Positions 33,571 to 45,440 of a DNA stretch of 64,000 nucleotides are shown piece by piece. The stretch comes from Triatoma infestans. Its lineage: Eukaryota; Arthropoda; Insecta; Hemiptera; Reduviidae. Location of the stretch: positions 62,001 through 126,000 of the forward strand of contig JAAEAF010003080.1 in the NCBI GenBank assembly GCA_011037195.1, in the 5' to 3' direction. How positions within the stretch are numbered: position 1 is the stretch's first letter; the number at the start of each line of letters is the position of its first letter. The position numbers and the translations under genes were made by a program. The notes beneath the pieces are model-generated. The model was not told where the DNA came from, did not search any database, and saw only the letters and a program-made list of their open reading frames with translations.

Positions 33571-34940
33571 TTACAATTTCAACACTTATATAAAATATAG
33601 AAACAATTAAATGTTTTGTGATAATTCCGTTTTGAAGAAATCGTAACAATTGCTGCAATCTGAGAAATTCTTGTAGATTTTTTTGTGAATCTATTTATCA
33701 ATAATACCCGACATTACTTAATTTAATATACAGCTAAGTATGAATTAATTTTTTAAAATTGTTAAATACTATAAACTAAAAACTAAATATTGAATAAATG
33801 ATAAAAATATATATATAGCTTCATCAGGTGCCCAGAATTGTGGTATGATGTCGTGGCGCCCTTCCCGAATCAATACATGAGCACGCACGCATTGCAAGCA
33901 CCTTTTAGGGGTAAAAGACCCACTATGTACCACCCCTTTTGTACCATATTCCCCTCTTTGAGGTTCCCATAAAAAAAAAAACTCACCCATATATATGTAC
34001 ATTTCAATAGTTATACAGGGGTAATAACATTTATTTACATACAACGTCATCCTTTAACGGATTTAACTTATGAGAAATGAAAAAAAAACACCTATGTTAT
34101 CTAATATGAATAAAATTCATAAAATATGTTGAAAGTTTTTGATTGTTAAACATAAATGGGATCATTTCATTTTGTGGTTTAGAAATTATTTATATGTATT
34201 TGCTTTTATTTTTATTAAGAATGATTAAATAATAATTTTAGCATTAATAAAAGACAGGCATTGTTTTTATGATGATTAATTGCCAGTTAAAATTAGCCTT
34301 TTGTTTAAATAAAATAAAAAACAAAAAAAAAGTTTACAATTTTTTTTTGTTTTCAATAATAAATAACTACTTACATGATTGATCTTCAATGAATTCTTGA
34401 TTAATATAATTACATGACGTCAACGAATTGAAACACACATAATGCCAGCACTATACTAATCTTAAACTATTTCTATTTCTTTTTGTTATTTGCAAATAAT
34501 TATTTAGCGTCTATATTTTGTCAGCACAAGTAGCTTGCCGTTTAGTATGTTGCACTTTACTAAACAGTGGTCTTCTGGTATAGAAGAAGAGGGCTAAGTA
34601 TAGTGTAGTTCAAACAGCTGCCGCAAGATCGGGCCGCCGACGAGGTTCAATTCAATGGAACTATAGAGAACACAAAAAGAGGATGGGGTATTCTATGTAA
34701 GTGACTAAAGCCAGGACCGGATATCATGATAGTTACCACAATACGTTTTCATTTTATGAAATACATTTAAATAATATTGTAATGAAAATTAATTCTAAAA
34801 TTAAAATTAAAAAAAAAGGCTAAATTAGAATATTTACTTAAAAGACTTTCAATCTTTATTTTCTCATACTGTTAAATAGGTTCTTCTTAATCTACCGTAA
34901 GAGCAATTATTGCATTTATTTACAGATTTTTCGACTTGCG
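33571..34940. other. AT-rich stretch without a recognisable gene
   Basis: No domain-bearing frame was found. A moderately GC patch at 33820-33960 and another near 34600-34720 could not be classified. Confidence 0.45.
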
Positions 34941-34962
34941 TTCCTTCGGTAATACACTCAGC

Positions 34963-36522
34963 CACAAAAGAATGGGACACTCTTTTTTTTTCAGTAATAA
35001 ATAACATTTATCGCAACAATCTTTTTTTAATACAATTCGCTAGCTAAATAATATCTTGTTGTGTTAATTTTTTACACTAACTTTTGATTTGGATTGATGT
35101 AAAAAAAATCAAATAAAAAAATTTTACCATCCTAGTACTTGGTATTATTCCTACTCGGGCCCCTGATACAGCGGGCATCAATACAATCTGGTTTTGAATG
35201 GTCTCTTGTTGAACAGCGTTCTATTCTACTTGTAAGGCAATGCGGAGCTGTGGCAGTGTAGTTGGATCAGAAGCTCTTGAGCATGTCCCATAGATGTACT
35301 ATAGGATTCATGTCCGGAGAACGTACAGGCCCAGTCGATCCCATTTATACCGATTTTATCCAAGAAGCGGGTGAAAATTCTAGCTGTGTGTGGTCTGGCG
35401 TTATCATGCATTAGCATGAAACTGACTCTGATAAATTGAGCAACAAGTATGACAGCTCCTAGAAAAATTCTTCAAAACATATCTAGCAGCGGTCATTGCG
35501 CCATTTTCAACAACAATTAACTCGTTGAGAGACTCCAAACTTATCCTACCCTAAAAACTCTATGGCGCAACAGCCCATTAAGGGCCAAGGCTCGCCAGAC
35601 GGCGATTTGAATAGAGGGGCGTGTGGTAAGCACGGCCGCAGTTCCCACGCCGTTTAGTTCCGGCGTTTACTACCTAGGGCGCTACTAACTGTAGCTTCCA
35701 CTTTTTATCACGATGCTGGGTCAACACCGACTTTGCCCTCACGGGAATCGAACCCTGAATTCTCGCTCGAAAGGCGAGAATTACTTATCCTACCCCACAC
35801 CATAATTAATGGTCATCGAAAAGGAGCACTTCCGCTAGTAGTACATTTAATGAAGCGCTTCCTCTGCCATTCCAATTCGACCATCTGAAGAATACAGACC
35901 AAATCGCACTTCATTTGTGAAGAGTTCAGCCCTCATTGCCTTACAGTCCAACGGAGATGCCGAGTGGCAAAGTAACCTGCTCACACGATGATTTCTGTTT
36001 AGTACTGCCCCGAGAATGGTCTCCTATCCATCAAACCTACTTCTCGCAATTGTCTTCAAACAGTTTCAGAGCTCAGTGACTCCACGAACTTATAATAAGT
36101 TATCTCTGAGTTCCGTAGATTTAAGAAATTGATTGCGTAGAACTGAGAGCGAAAGAATCGCAGAACATGACACACATATGCTATATCCTTCCTCCGCAAG
36201 ACTGCATCTGCATCCTTTTTCCTCTGATACTATCCTAAAAAAAAAATTGATCTTTTTCTGTTAATTAAGTTAAGCAAATAAAGTAATTTAACGATAAAAT
36301 TAAAAAATAATATGGAATTTAAAAAAAAACAAAAAATCATTACTTACCATGTCCGCCACAGACCAGAAAGTCACACTAAATGAATTAAAACTCTTTTCAT
36401 CTCAAGAATGTTAGGAGTTTTTGTGATTAAAGTATAGTAAATAATATTTATAATAGTTACCAAAGCTAGTACAAAGTACAGAGTACTTATATAGAAAAAT
36501 AAGTGTCCCATTTTTTTTAAAA
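34963..36522 (-). mobile_element. Second Tc1-like element, heavily decayed, with nested SINE-A
   Basis: AATGGGACACT near 34973 and its complement AGTGTCCCATT near 36505 mark the ends. The minus strand at 35340-35417 encodes MLMHDNARPHTARIFTRFLD, the second DDE block of Tc1 transposases. Other parts are recognisable only in pieces. A SINE-A copy with its own target duplication is nested at 35552-35782. Confidence 0.7.
35552..35782 (-). repeat. SINE-A, reversed, with 13-bp target duplication
   Basis: ACTTATCCTACCC occurs at 35539-35551 and 35783-35795. On the minus strand the 231-bp insert has the B box GGTTCGATTCCCG and the same body as 27213-27470. It ends TGCGCCATAGAGTTTTTAG. Confidence 0.88.
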
Positions 36523-36702
36523 ATAATTTAATAATTTATTTAGATTCTGCCAGCGCATCTACTTCCAATAAGAGTTAACGGAAGTACCTCTTTACTTAAT
36601 GGATTTATGAGTTTCCCTGTTTTCTCAGTTGTGCTTTAAACTTGGATCAGATTATTTCTTTTATTTGATATATTTTATCTTTTATTTTTTCGTTGCGAGA
36701 CG

Positions 36703-36895
36703 GGTGTTGGTGTAGTGGTTATGAGCATGGACTTGTAACTAACTGGGAGGTACCCAGTTCGAGCTTCGGAAATTTTATATTCGTTTAGAAAATGTTAAAT
36801 AGTAAAATAGGTGCTTCCGCCCTCGTCTACGATATCTAATTTGATAGTTTGACCTTAAGCCCGCCTGAAAAAATAGGCATTACTGTACTTTATTA
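36703..36895 (+). repeat. SINE-C, tRNA-headed
   Basis: The head GTTGGTGTAGTGGTTATGAG has an A box and CCCAGTTCGAGCTTCG a weak B box. The tail TTAAGCCCGCCTGAAAAAAT is followed by GGCATTAC and degenerate TTTAC units. The tail is shared with 7767-7830. Confidence 0.7.
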
Positions 36896-36984
36896 CTTTT
36901 TTATTTATTTTTCCGTTGAAATATATCTTAGTAGGACGCTCAGAAAATATTTACCGAACAGATTTTTACCTTCTCTTTCTGTAA

Positions 36985-37770
36985 GAGGAAATATTGGATT
37001 TTGTTAAATGTTCCAAATTGAATTTCCACCGGAAATATAAGTTTTGAGTTCCTCTTAACATGAATCAAAGTTTTTAGCGAATACTCTTTATCACTCTCTC
37101 TCTAATGTTGAAGTATTTTATGCAGAAGTTATTTTACTAGTGTAATTTTATTAATCAGTTGTTTAAATTATAAACATTTAAAAAAAACAAAAACTGGTTG
37201 ATATGTTTACACCAAAAACTATACAATAAGACTAATGAACTACAACCGATTGTAGATTATACGACAGGGCATAAAATCCCACAGGACTGCCACTTACCAA
37301 AAATTCTTTTACCGTTATTGCTTTTACATGAACGACTTATGACAAGCAAGAAAACACTTTTTTCTATTTAATATTAAGGTGTTAATACTTATCATTGATA
37401 GAATATTAAATTTTAAAATATGAATTTGGTTTAACCGTAAGTGCCGACTAACAGAACAAATTTCTAAGTTTTTTGAAATTCTATGGAAAACAGCGCAAAT
37501 TATTTTTTTCAAACTTGGAAGGTTTTATTTGAACAGAAATAAACATATATTTATTTAAAAACATTTTTAAGTTTTCCGATAGAGGCGCTGCAATACGATG
37601 ACTCACATTCAAACATTCAAGTAAAAACCCTACTAGTCATATTATCGTAAAACCATGTATAACACAAGTGTGGTCAATTAAATATTTAGAAAAAAAAATC
37701 CAAGAATGATGAAAATTGCAATGTGTACATACCTACAGTAAGAGAAAGTTGTGTGAGTTTATCATAAAAA
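36985..37770 (-). repeat. R-family repeat, strongly diverged
   Basis: Minus-strand end blocks are visible at 36985-37060 (GTAAGAGGAAATATTGGATT, CACCGGAAATATAAG) and 37730-37760 (TACAGTAAGAGAAAGTTGTG). The middle aligns only in pieces. Confidence 0.5.
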
Positions 37771-38359
37771 AAATTATTTATTTTTTTAATTTATTTTGGG
37801 AATTTAAAATAACTTAGTGAATTGTAAGATAAATTTATACATATATGGGATTCATACTGGAATTTCTACTTTCTTTTAATTGCTGGCAAAAGGAAGTTCA
37901 GCCAATTTTTCGAAATTGAGTTTTTTTTTTTTACTTGAGTTCGAAAAATTGGTATTGAGAAAATTCTCTCTGTATGGTAATAGGTGATTGCGGAAATTTC
38001 AGACTTGATACGTTTCGTTTTACTGCTTATCAGACGATTCGGAATAGTAAGGTTTCGGTCAAAATTGATCAACACAAAAGTGTACCATATTAAATTAATA
38101 AATAGATTTTTATGTTTTACGTTTCTCGATAAAGACTTCGACTTTTTTTTTTTTAAACTGTTCATTCACTACATATATGTAGGTATATCATTTTTATTTC
38201 AAACATTTTTCTGGACGAAATAATTTTAAGAAAGTTTTGATAAAGGAGAGTTAGAGGTTATGTTTTCCTCTTAAATGTCATTTCGCATTTTATACGATTC
38301 TGTCATCTATATATTGTAATTTAGAATTAAATTTGTGCCCTAAAGATTTTGAATTTCTC

Positions 38360-39205
38360 TTACTAGGGTAGTAAGAGAAAGTGATTGTGTCAATTTTCGA
38401 AATTTAGTTTGCAATAGAAATATATTATGTTTTGAGGTATCCTGAGTAAGAAGAAAAAAAAAAAAAATCTGATGTGAAACACTCACAGCAGTTTACGAAG
38501 ACTAAAGTGACAATTTCTATTAATGTTTTGCTTATCTCAATTTTTTCATCAATTGGTGAATCTAAACTTAATTAAATGACTTTTTTGAGGAAACCCTAAT
38601 CTCCCCTTCTTAATGAAATCATAAAGTCCGTGTTTTTATGGATAAAATCCTCGAAAATTGAAATAATTCCAGTTAAAAACACACTCTTTCGGTTAATTGA
38701 ATTTCTTTAAACTCAGAATTATTGTAACATATTTAGTTCTAATTAATATTATTTAAATGATAGAATTGAATAATAAAGTATAATAGTAGTTTGGAGGGAA
38801 ACATATCCCCACTCCCTCTCCCAAAAAAACCACTTTAAATGAATTTTTCTGGAGAAATGTTTCAAATAAAAGTAGCTCTTTGTATATATATAGTTTTAAT
38901 ATACTAAATTTAAAGAAAACCGTTTGATCCATTTTCGAGAAAAACGCAAAAAATTGAAATATTTATTCAGTAAAGTGGTTGAGGAATTTTGATAGGTAAG
39001 TTTCTATTGAGTCCCACGATGATAACCATACGGAATGTTAATTATGTACTTTCTACTATTTTTCATTTTTGAGCTGTGCTGTTTACATACATATAGAGAG
39101 ACCTTTTTCTAAAAACACTTTTTTGGACTCAGGATATATCAAAACGTATATTTCCGGTGAAAACTCGATATTGAAAATTTGAATAACAGCAGTTAGAAAA
39201 AGTAA
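38360..39205. repeat. Two R-family copies in opposite orientation
   Basis: A minus-strand terminus at 38355-38450 contains CTCTTACTAGGGTAGTAAGA. It is followed by a plus-strand copy from CTGATGTGAAACACTCACAG (38470) to about 39200. Confidence 0.55.
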
Positions 39206-40440
39206 AACTGTTTTCCGCGAATAGTAGTTTCGTGTTGTGTATGAATTTTTTAACAAAATATCTTAAAAAAAAAAAAAACGAAAAATTGTACGAAGTTCAA
39301 ACTTGATATACCGTTCAACACTGTATATAAAACCGCATCTGACACGAAGGTTTCATGGCATAATCCATCAAATGGAAGTCCGACTTTATTGAGTGTATTT
39401 ACTCAGTTTTTCGCTATTTTCTCAAAAATGGGTTCATACATTAATCGTCATATACTCATAAACTTCATAACCATCTACATACACTATGAGAAATGCGGTA
39501 AGAGAAACAGTACACCAAATTTTGGTATATTATTTGTATACCTAATTCTTCTGATAGGGCACTATCTCATTGGTTAGTTTACGTTTACAATAAACAAAAA
39601 AACACTTTAATAATTCAATTCAGGAAATATAAATTAGATTATTTGTAAGTTATAAATTCTGACACAAGGTGTCTCCTCAGTGTAGTAATAACATTACAAA
39701 ATTCTCCAGAAATTAATAGTTACTTCCGCAGATGTTAATTGCAGTAATTAATTAAAGTAAAATGTTTAAAACAAGTCAATTTTTTTTTTTTTAAATCAAG
39801 CTGTTTTTACAGATAAGTACAAAAAGAAATATTTGGAAACATAAAATGGCCCAGTATAAAGAGGCCAAACTTAATACATTTCTTTTTAGTATACATATAC
39901 CTATTTCTTATTTATAACAATCTAAAATACTTTGTATAAGCAATTTCAAAACTTTCGTAATTATTATAAACTCATAATTTTTAATACTACAATTCATCAA
40001 TCTAATGTAGTGTAATTTTTAGCCATTCTAATTTGCAACAACTTCATTTGTTTTTTCGAAAATAAAATCATGAGATTCAACAAATTAGTAACTAATAGTA
40101 AATTCAGGGTGAACTACACTTTTAATGCTACCAGATGTTAGCAATATGGTTTGTTATGGAACCACATGTTCCTGTCAAACACTATAATACACCTTCTACA
40201 ATCTGAAGATTTATTTACAATAAATACCGTTTCTATTTTTAATTTTTCTTATGGTTGGAAAAAGGGAAAAAACATTCTCATGTTAAATTTTCATTGCAAT
40301 GAATAAACAATTTTACTGTCAATAATAGATATTTTGAAATCACCCATGTACGAAGGAAATGTATTCAGAGAATAGACTGTATAGATGTGTTTGCGTCTGC
40401 ATGCATGCGAACAATATTATATAAAGTCGAAAAATCGCAG
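39206..40440. other. No gene seen
   Basis: Minus-oriented R traces at 39260-39560, then AT-rich sequence with no recognisable content. Confidence 0.4.
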
Positions 40441-40446
40441 CAAGCT

Positions 40447-40590
40447 CAGAGATATTTTCCGTGTAGCCTGCTGCTTCTTTTGGAGGTCAACGACAGATTT
40501 CGGGCGCCCTCCCATCATCAGAATGATTTTGTCAAAACAGTGTGATAACATAGACTTGCACAAAGCAAATTCAGTTAATACACTCGAGTG
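40447..40590 (-). repeat. PLE terminal block, diverged
   Basis: GATATTTTCCGTGTAGCCTG, GATTTCGGGCGCCCTCCCAT and TTGCACAAAGCAAATTCAG match the PLE arm. The hammerhead core is broken: CTGAAGA has become CTGATGA-like and ACCGGT is lost. Confidence 0.65.
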
Positions 40591-41244
40591 TAAATAGATA
40601 TATTTAATTAAATGGGCCCACAGGGGTTTTGGATATCTTGGTCCCTCCTCACAGACAATAAAAAAAAATGTATCAATAAAAAATAGATCTGAAGAAAATT
40701 TTAACAAGTATTTTATAACAAAGATACAAAAAAGACAGTACTCAGTCAAACATATCTAGATATATTTCAACAACCTTCCAGTAATAATCCAAAATAATAA
40801 CAAAAGACGTACATGAATCTTTGAGAAGCCAAAGTTTTATTATAATATTTGTTCCTTTTGATTTCCTGTAAGAGAAGTATTGCAATCGTGTCAAAATTAA
40901 AAAAAAAAAAAAAAAAAAAGAATGAAGTGAAAACAACCTCACGATTTTCTTTTATTGTAATTATTACAAAATACATCGTAATTACCCCAATATTGGACTG
41001 ACGAATATTCAATAAGCCCATTCATAAATAATGGAATCTGCTATAAAATTCCGAGTCTGAAAGACCAATGAGTAAGGCACTTTTAATTGAGCCAAACTAC
41101 CTTTTCACTTCGAGGAGTTACCCATCATACTACTAGGGTAAGGATCAAAGTTCTTGGCCTAGCCCATAGATGGCACTGATGGTTATGTTGGCCCACTTGT
41201 GTCAAAAGTAAATACCAAATGTGAACTTTTTCAGACCAATAGTT

Positions 41245-41610
41245 TGTTTTATATGGCTGTTTAAAGTAAGCGTGTTGGAAAATGAATAAACTTGAATACT
41301 GTGCCATCATAAAATTGTTCGTTTTAGATGGATTATCGCTAATAGAAATTCATCCAAAGTTGGTGAAAGTGTATAAGGAGTCTGCACCTTCGTTATCAAA
41401 AGAAATGGGAAGCTGAATTTAAACTTGGTCGGACATGGATTGATGATCCATGTGAAGGACGGCCAAAAACTGCAACTACCCAAGACAATATCGAGACAAT
41501 TTGGTTATAGATAATCGTCGATTAAAGGTGTACGAGATAGCTAAAGCTGTCAAGTATCAATCTAGCAGAATTTGGCTCAATGCATCGCCAACACACAATA
41601 GCTGTAATCT
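41245..41610 (+). pseudogene. Mariner transposase N-terminal fragment (another lineage)
   Basis: It starts MNKLEYCAIIKLFVLDGLSL, then after a shift gives EFKLGRTWIDDPCEGRPKTA and IDNRRLKVYEIAKAVKYQSS. This is the two-HTH N-terminus of mariner transposases, of a type close to the cecropia group (recalled, not searched). The catalytic domain is missing. Confidence 0.75.
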
Positions 41611-41727
41611 TTTTTTTGCGCATCGACCGTCTTGGCCATGAGCTCCCGCAATCCTTATTATAATAATTTCAATATATAGATCTGCCATTCTTTTCTATAT
41701 GGTTTCTTTTAAATTAGTAAACATTGG

Positions 41728-41930
41728 TGGGTATACTGATTTTGCTCTGTGCAAGTTTGTATTATTACACTGTTTATCATTACATCGTGATGGTATGGTG
41801 GGCGAATGCTCACAAAAGTTTTGACACGATTTTTCAACCTCAATGGTCACAAAATGAAACAGGCTATCACGAAAAATATTTTTGATGTTTTCCAACTCTG
41901 CGGACCCAACCACAATAACTATCGATCCAG
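41728..41930 (+). repeat. PLE terminal block, diverged
   Basis: TTTTGCTCTGTGCAAGTTTG, GGGCGAATGCTCACAAAAG, GGTCACAAAATGAAACAGGC and CCAACTCTGCGGACCCAACC follow the PLE arm and tail in order. The hammerhead core is lost. Confidence 0.65.
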
Positions 41931-42435
41931 ATTTATCGAAAATTGTTGTCTGTTGTGTAACATGCAGAAGACTTTCTCTTACACAACTTTCTGGTTTCAT
42001 TGATTACTAATGGTTTCACTTCATGAATTTACTCACCCTAACCTTAAGTGAACTTCTTTTTAATGCTATATTATTAATTATCATTATTATTTGAATATAT
42101 CATTAATGCTGTAAGACTTATGAAACCCTAAAAACAAAATATAGAGCTGGAAAGTTATGGCGCCCCTCTATAAAATAAAAAAGTTTTAATATGAAAAAAA
42201 TCAACAAAAATCAAAATCAAATATGGATACAAAGAAGCGAGACTATATCTTTTATAAAATGAATGGTTCTTTTCCTGATTTTTTTAAAAGTGACCTTCAG
42301 CTTTTAATTCTGGTAACACTGCGAAACCAGTCTGGTGCATGTATTTTGAGAAATGTGACATATAAGGAAAAATTGATGTAAATTCAAAGTGACGGTAATT
42401 ATACTGCAAAAATCATCCGTTGAAGAAGAACTTAA

Positions 42436-42693
42436 GAAGTTTGTTTAAACGTAAGTAAAACTTATATATGTTATTACAAGTAATTTATTATTTTCTTCTG
42501 TTAACTGCTCTTGCAAGTAGGTTGCAGTGCGTCAGGTTTTCATTTGATGTAGCTCTTGTTTTGATCGACACATACATAGTTTAATTAAGTGTGTAAATAT
42601 TTTTTTTATTTAGAACGATATTTTATTTCTGGATGAAAGTAAGGAATAAAAGCTCATAAAAAAATTAATAGTCACTAATAATTATATTTTAAA
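42436..42693 (+). other. XPD 5' region with a possible 5'UTR intron
   Basis: A consensus donor AAAC/GTAAGT lies at 42451 and an acceptor TTTTTTTATTTAG ends at 42613, 81 bases before the ATG. They could bound a 163-bp 5'UTR intron. This is inferred from splice-site shape only. Confidence 0.4.
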
Positions 42694-44964
42694 ATGAAGG
42701 TAATAGTAGATGGGCTACCGGTTTACTTTCCTTATGAATATATTTATCCGGAACAGTATGCTTACATGATGGAGTTAAAAAAAGCTTTAGACGCTAAGGG
42801 ACATTGCCTTTTGGAAATGCCTTCTGGCACAGGGAAAACTACCACATTATTGTCCCTCATTGTAGCGTATATGTGTGAATTTCCTCATCATCTTTGCAAA
42901 CTTATTTACTGTTCTCGTACAATACCTGAAATTGAAAAAGTGGTAGAAGAGTTGCGCAAGTTATACAATTATTACAGAGAACATGGAAGAGAATTAGAAT
43001 TGCTAGGCTTGGTCTTAAGTTCCAGGAAAAACTTGTGTATTCATCCTCAGGTTAGTAAAGAAAGAGATGGAAAAATTGTTGATGGAAGATGCCATAGTTT
43101 AACTGCGTCATATATTAGAGAGCGTCATCAAGCTGATAAAACTGTGCCCGTATGTAGTTTCTATGACAATTTTGACGAATTTGGTCGTGAACTTGCAGTT
43201 CCTCCAGGAATCTACAGCTTAGATGATTTAAAACAATATGGATTAAAAAATAGATTCTGTCCATATTTCCTTGCTAGAAATGCTGTAAACTATGCTAATA
43301 TTGTTATATACAGTTATCATTATCTTCTAGATCCAAAAATTGCTGATGTAGTTTCCAAAGAAATAGCCAGAAATTCAGTTGTTGTATTCGATGAGGCGCA
43401 TAATATTGATAATGTATGCATTGAATCCATGAGTGTAAAAATTAATAGAAAAATTATTGACAGAAGTTCCACTAATATTCAGGTTCTGGAGAAGACAGTT
43501 AGTGATATGAAAGAAGCAAATGCTTCGAAATTAAAAGAGGAATATTTGAAACTTGTGAAAGGCTTGAAAGATGCCAGCGTACGCAGAGAAACCGATGTTG
43601 TGCTGGCAAACCCAGTCTTGCCTGATCAGATACTAAAAGAAGTTGTACCAGGAAATATTCGTACAGCTGAACATTTTGTCGGTTTTCTTAAAAGATTCCT
43701 GGAATACTTGAAAACAAGACTGAGAACACAGCATGTTGTTCATGAGTCACCAGCTGCTTTCTTGAAGGATGTTGCAGCGAAGGTCTGTATAGAAAGGAAA
43801 CCTCTGAGGTTTTGTGCAGAAAGATTAGCCAGTTTACTCCGGACGTTAGAAATTTCTGATCAAAACGATTTTTCACCTCTTATACTTGTAACTCATTTAG
43901 CTACATTAGTTTCAACCTATACTAAAGGATTTACTATTATTATTGAACCTTTTGAAGATAAAGCGCCTACTGTTAGCAATCCAATCTTACATTTTTCTTG
44001 TTTGGATGCTTCTATTGCAGTAAAACCGGTTTTCGAAAGATTCCAAACAGTGGTTATCACGTCTGGTACATTATCACCTCTAGATATGTTCCCAAAAATT
44101 TTAGATTTTCAGCCTGTAGTGTTATCATCGTTTACAATGACTCTTGCAAGACCTTGCTTGTTGCCAATGATAGTTTCCAAAGGAAGTGACCAAGTTGCAA
44201 TGACATCAAGATACGAGTCAAGAGAAGATATAGCTGTAGTGCGAAACTATGGGCAATTATTAGTGGAAATTTGTTCCGTAGTTCCTGATGGAGTGGTATG
44301 TTTTTTTACATCCTACTTATATTTAGAATCTGTAGTTGCAAGTTGGTATGATCAAGGTGTTATTGACAGCCTTCAAAGAAAGAAATTACTTTTTATTGAA
44401 ACTCAAGATGCAGCTGAAACCAGCCTTGCTTTATTCAATTATATAAAAGCTTGTGAAATCGGACGAGGTGCAGTATTATTATCTGTTGCAAGGGGGAAAG
44501 TTTCGGAAGGAGTGGACTTTGATCATCACCTTGGTCGAGCGGTACTCATGTTTGGTATACCGTATGTTTATACACAATCTAGGATTCTTAGAGCAAGATT
44601 AGATTATTTAAGAGATAATTTTCAAATAAGGGAAAATGATTTCTTAACTTTTGATGCAATGAGGCATGCAGCACAATGCGTAGGGCGTGCAATTAGGGGT
44701 AAAACCGATTATGGCATTATGATTTTTGCTGATAAAAGATTTGGGAGAGCTGATAAAAGAAGTAAATTGCCTAAGTGGATTCAAGAATATTTAAGTGATG
44801 ATTTGTGCAATCTATCTACAGAAGAATCTGTACAGATAACAAAGAAATGGTTAAGACAAATGGCACAACCTTTTTGTCGAGAAGATCAATTAGGTACAGC
44901 ATTACTTACACTTGAACAGTTGGAAGCCAGAAAGGATATTTATGAATCTGTCACTCAAAGATAA
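42694..44964 (+). CDS. Xpd: XPD/ERCC2 helicase, TFIIH subunit, intronless and complete
   Basis: XPD is the 5'-3' DNA helicase of TFIIH, acting in nucleotide excision repair and as the bridge to the CAK kinase in transcription; it works in the nucleus. The 756-codon frame starts [20 protein letters not shown], the conserved family start, and is close to the usual 760 residues. Visible features: Walker A MPSGTGKT at residues 42-49; Fe-S cysteines C115, C133, C154 and C189; DEAH at 233-236; SEGVDF and [11 protein letters not shown] in helicase domain 2; QCVGRAIRG at 661-669. No key residue appears missing. The whole coding region lies in one exon, unusual for a gene that is multi-exonic in many animals. 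It converges with mARC, stop to stop 343 bases apart. Confidence 0.98.
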   Translation: MKVIVDGLPVYFPYEYIYPEQYAYMMELKKALDAKGHCLLEMPSGTGKTTTLLSLIVAYMCEFPHHLCKLIYCSRTIPEIEKVVEELRKLYNYYREHGRELELLGLVLSSRKNLCIHPQVSKERDGKIVDGRCHSLTASYIRERHQADKTVPVCSFYDNFDEFGRELAVPPGIYSLDDLKQYGLKNRFCPYFLARNAVNYANIVIYSYHYLLDPKIADVVSKEIARNSVVVFDEAHNIDNVCIESMSVKINRKIIDRSSTNIQVLEKTVSDMKEANASKLKEEYLKLVKGLKDASVRRETDVVLANPVLPDQILKEVVPGNIRTAEHFVGFLKRFLEYLKTRLRTQHVVHESPAAFLKDVAAKVCIERKPLRFCAERLASLLRTLEISDQNDFSPLILVTHLATLVSTYTKGFTIIIEPFEDKAPTVSNPILHFSCLDASIAVKPVFERFQTVVITSGTLSPLDMFPKILDFQPVVLSSFTMTLARPCLLPMIVSKGSDQVAMTSRYESREDIAVVRNYGQLLVEICSVVPDGVVCFFTSYLYLESVVASWYDQGVIDSLQRKKLLFIETQDAAETSLALFNYIKACEIGRGAVLLSVARGKVSEGVDFDHHLGRAVLMFGIPYVYTQSRILRARLDYLRDNFQIRENDFLTFDAMRHAAQCVGRAIRGKTDYGIMIFADKRFGRADKRSKLPKWIQEYLSDDLCNLSTEESVQITKKWLRQMAQPFCREDQLGTALLTLEQLEARKDIYESVTQR

Positions 44965-45012
44965 AAATTTTAATTAAAAATAATGAGAGTGATTATTGTC
45001 AATACATGTTTG

Positions 45013-45018
45013 AATAAA
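45013..45018 (+). other. Candidate XPD polyadenylation signal
   Basis: AATAAA lies 48 bases after the XPD stop codon, at a normal position for a short 3'UTR. Confidence 0.6.
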
Positions 45019-45259
45019 TAATATTTTTAGTTTTTAATTTGCCAAGATGAGATATGAGATCTAATTATTTATTGAAAAATAATTTTATACCCTGAGTTTT
45101 ATTAAAAATATTTAAGTTTATGTATGTTTTATTTTGTCTTCCCAACATAGTACAATTTAAAAAAAAAAATTTAATCCTACAATACACAACCATAAGTATC
45201 TTTTGAATGAATATTTTATAATATTCATCAAAATACAAATATTTATAACTTAATTTTTT

Positions 45260-45265
45260 TTTATT
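45260..45265 (-). other. Candidate mARC polyadenylation signal
   Basis: On the minus strand AATAAA occurs about 43 bases after the mARC stop. The two convergent genes would thus end about 240 bases apart. Confidence 0.5.
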
Positions 45266-45307
45266 ATTTCTATTACATGACTGCTAAAAACATCTCTATT
45301 GCTTCAA

Positions 45308-45440
45308 CTAATTAGAATTAATAAATACAGGGTCTCCAAATTTAATTCTGCCTTTTGTATGAACTCCCATGTACATTCCCATTACTGGATGATCACCTTC
45401 TACTTTCCTCTGTTCACTGTTTTCTTCTAACAGTCGATAT
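45308..45440 (-). CDS. mARC: mARC exon 7 (last)
   Basis: The acceptor TTATTACAG ends at 45441. It encodes YRLLEENSEQRKVEGDHPVM through GRIKFGDPVFINSN and stop TAG at 45310-45308. The GDPV motif is the usual mARC C-terminus. Confidence 0.93.

Noticed and set aside
37866..38223. Opposed 99- and 79-codon frames
   Set aside because: AT-rich, low-complexity translation with no domain; likely chance.
42694..44964. XPD nested inside an intron of mARC
   Set aside because: mARC ends at 45308, right of XPD; the genes are convergent, not nested.
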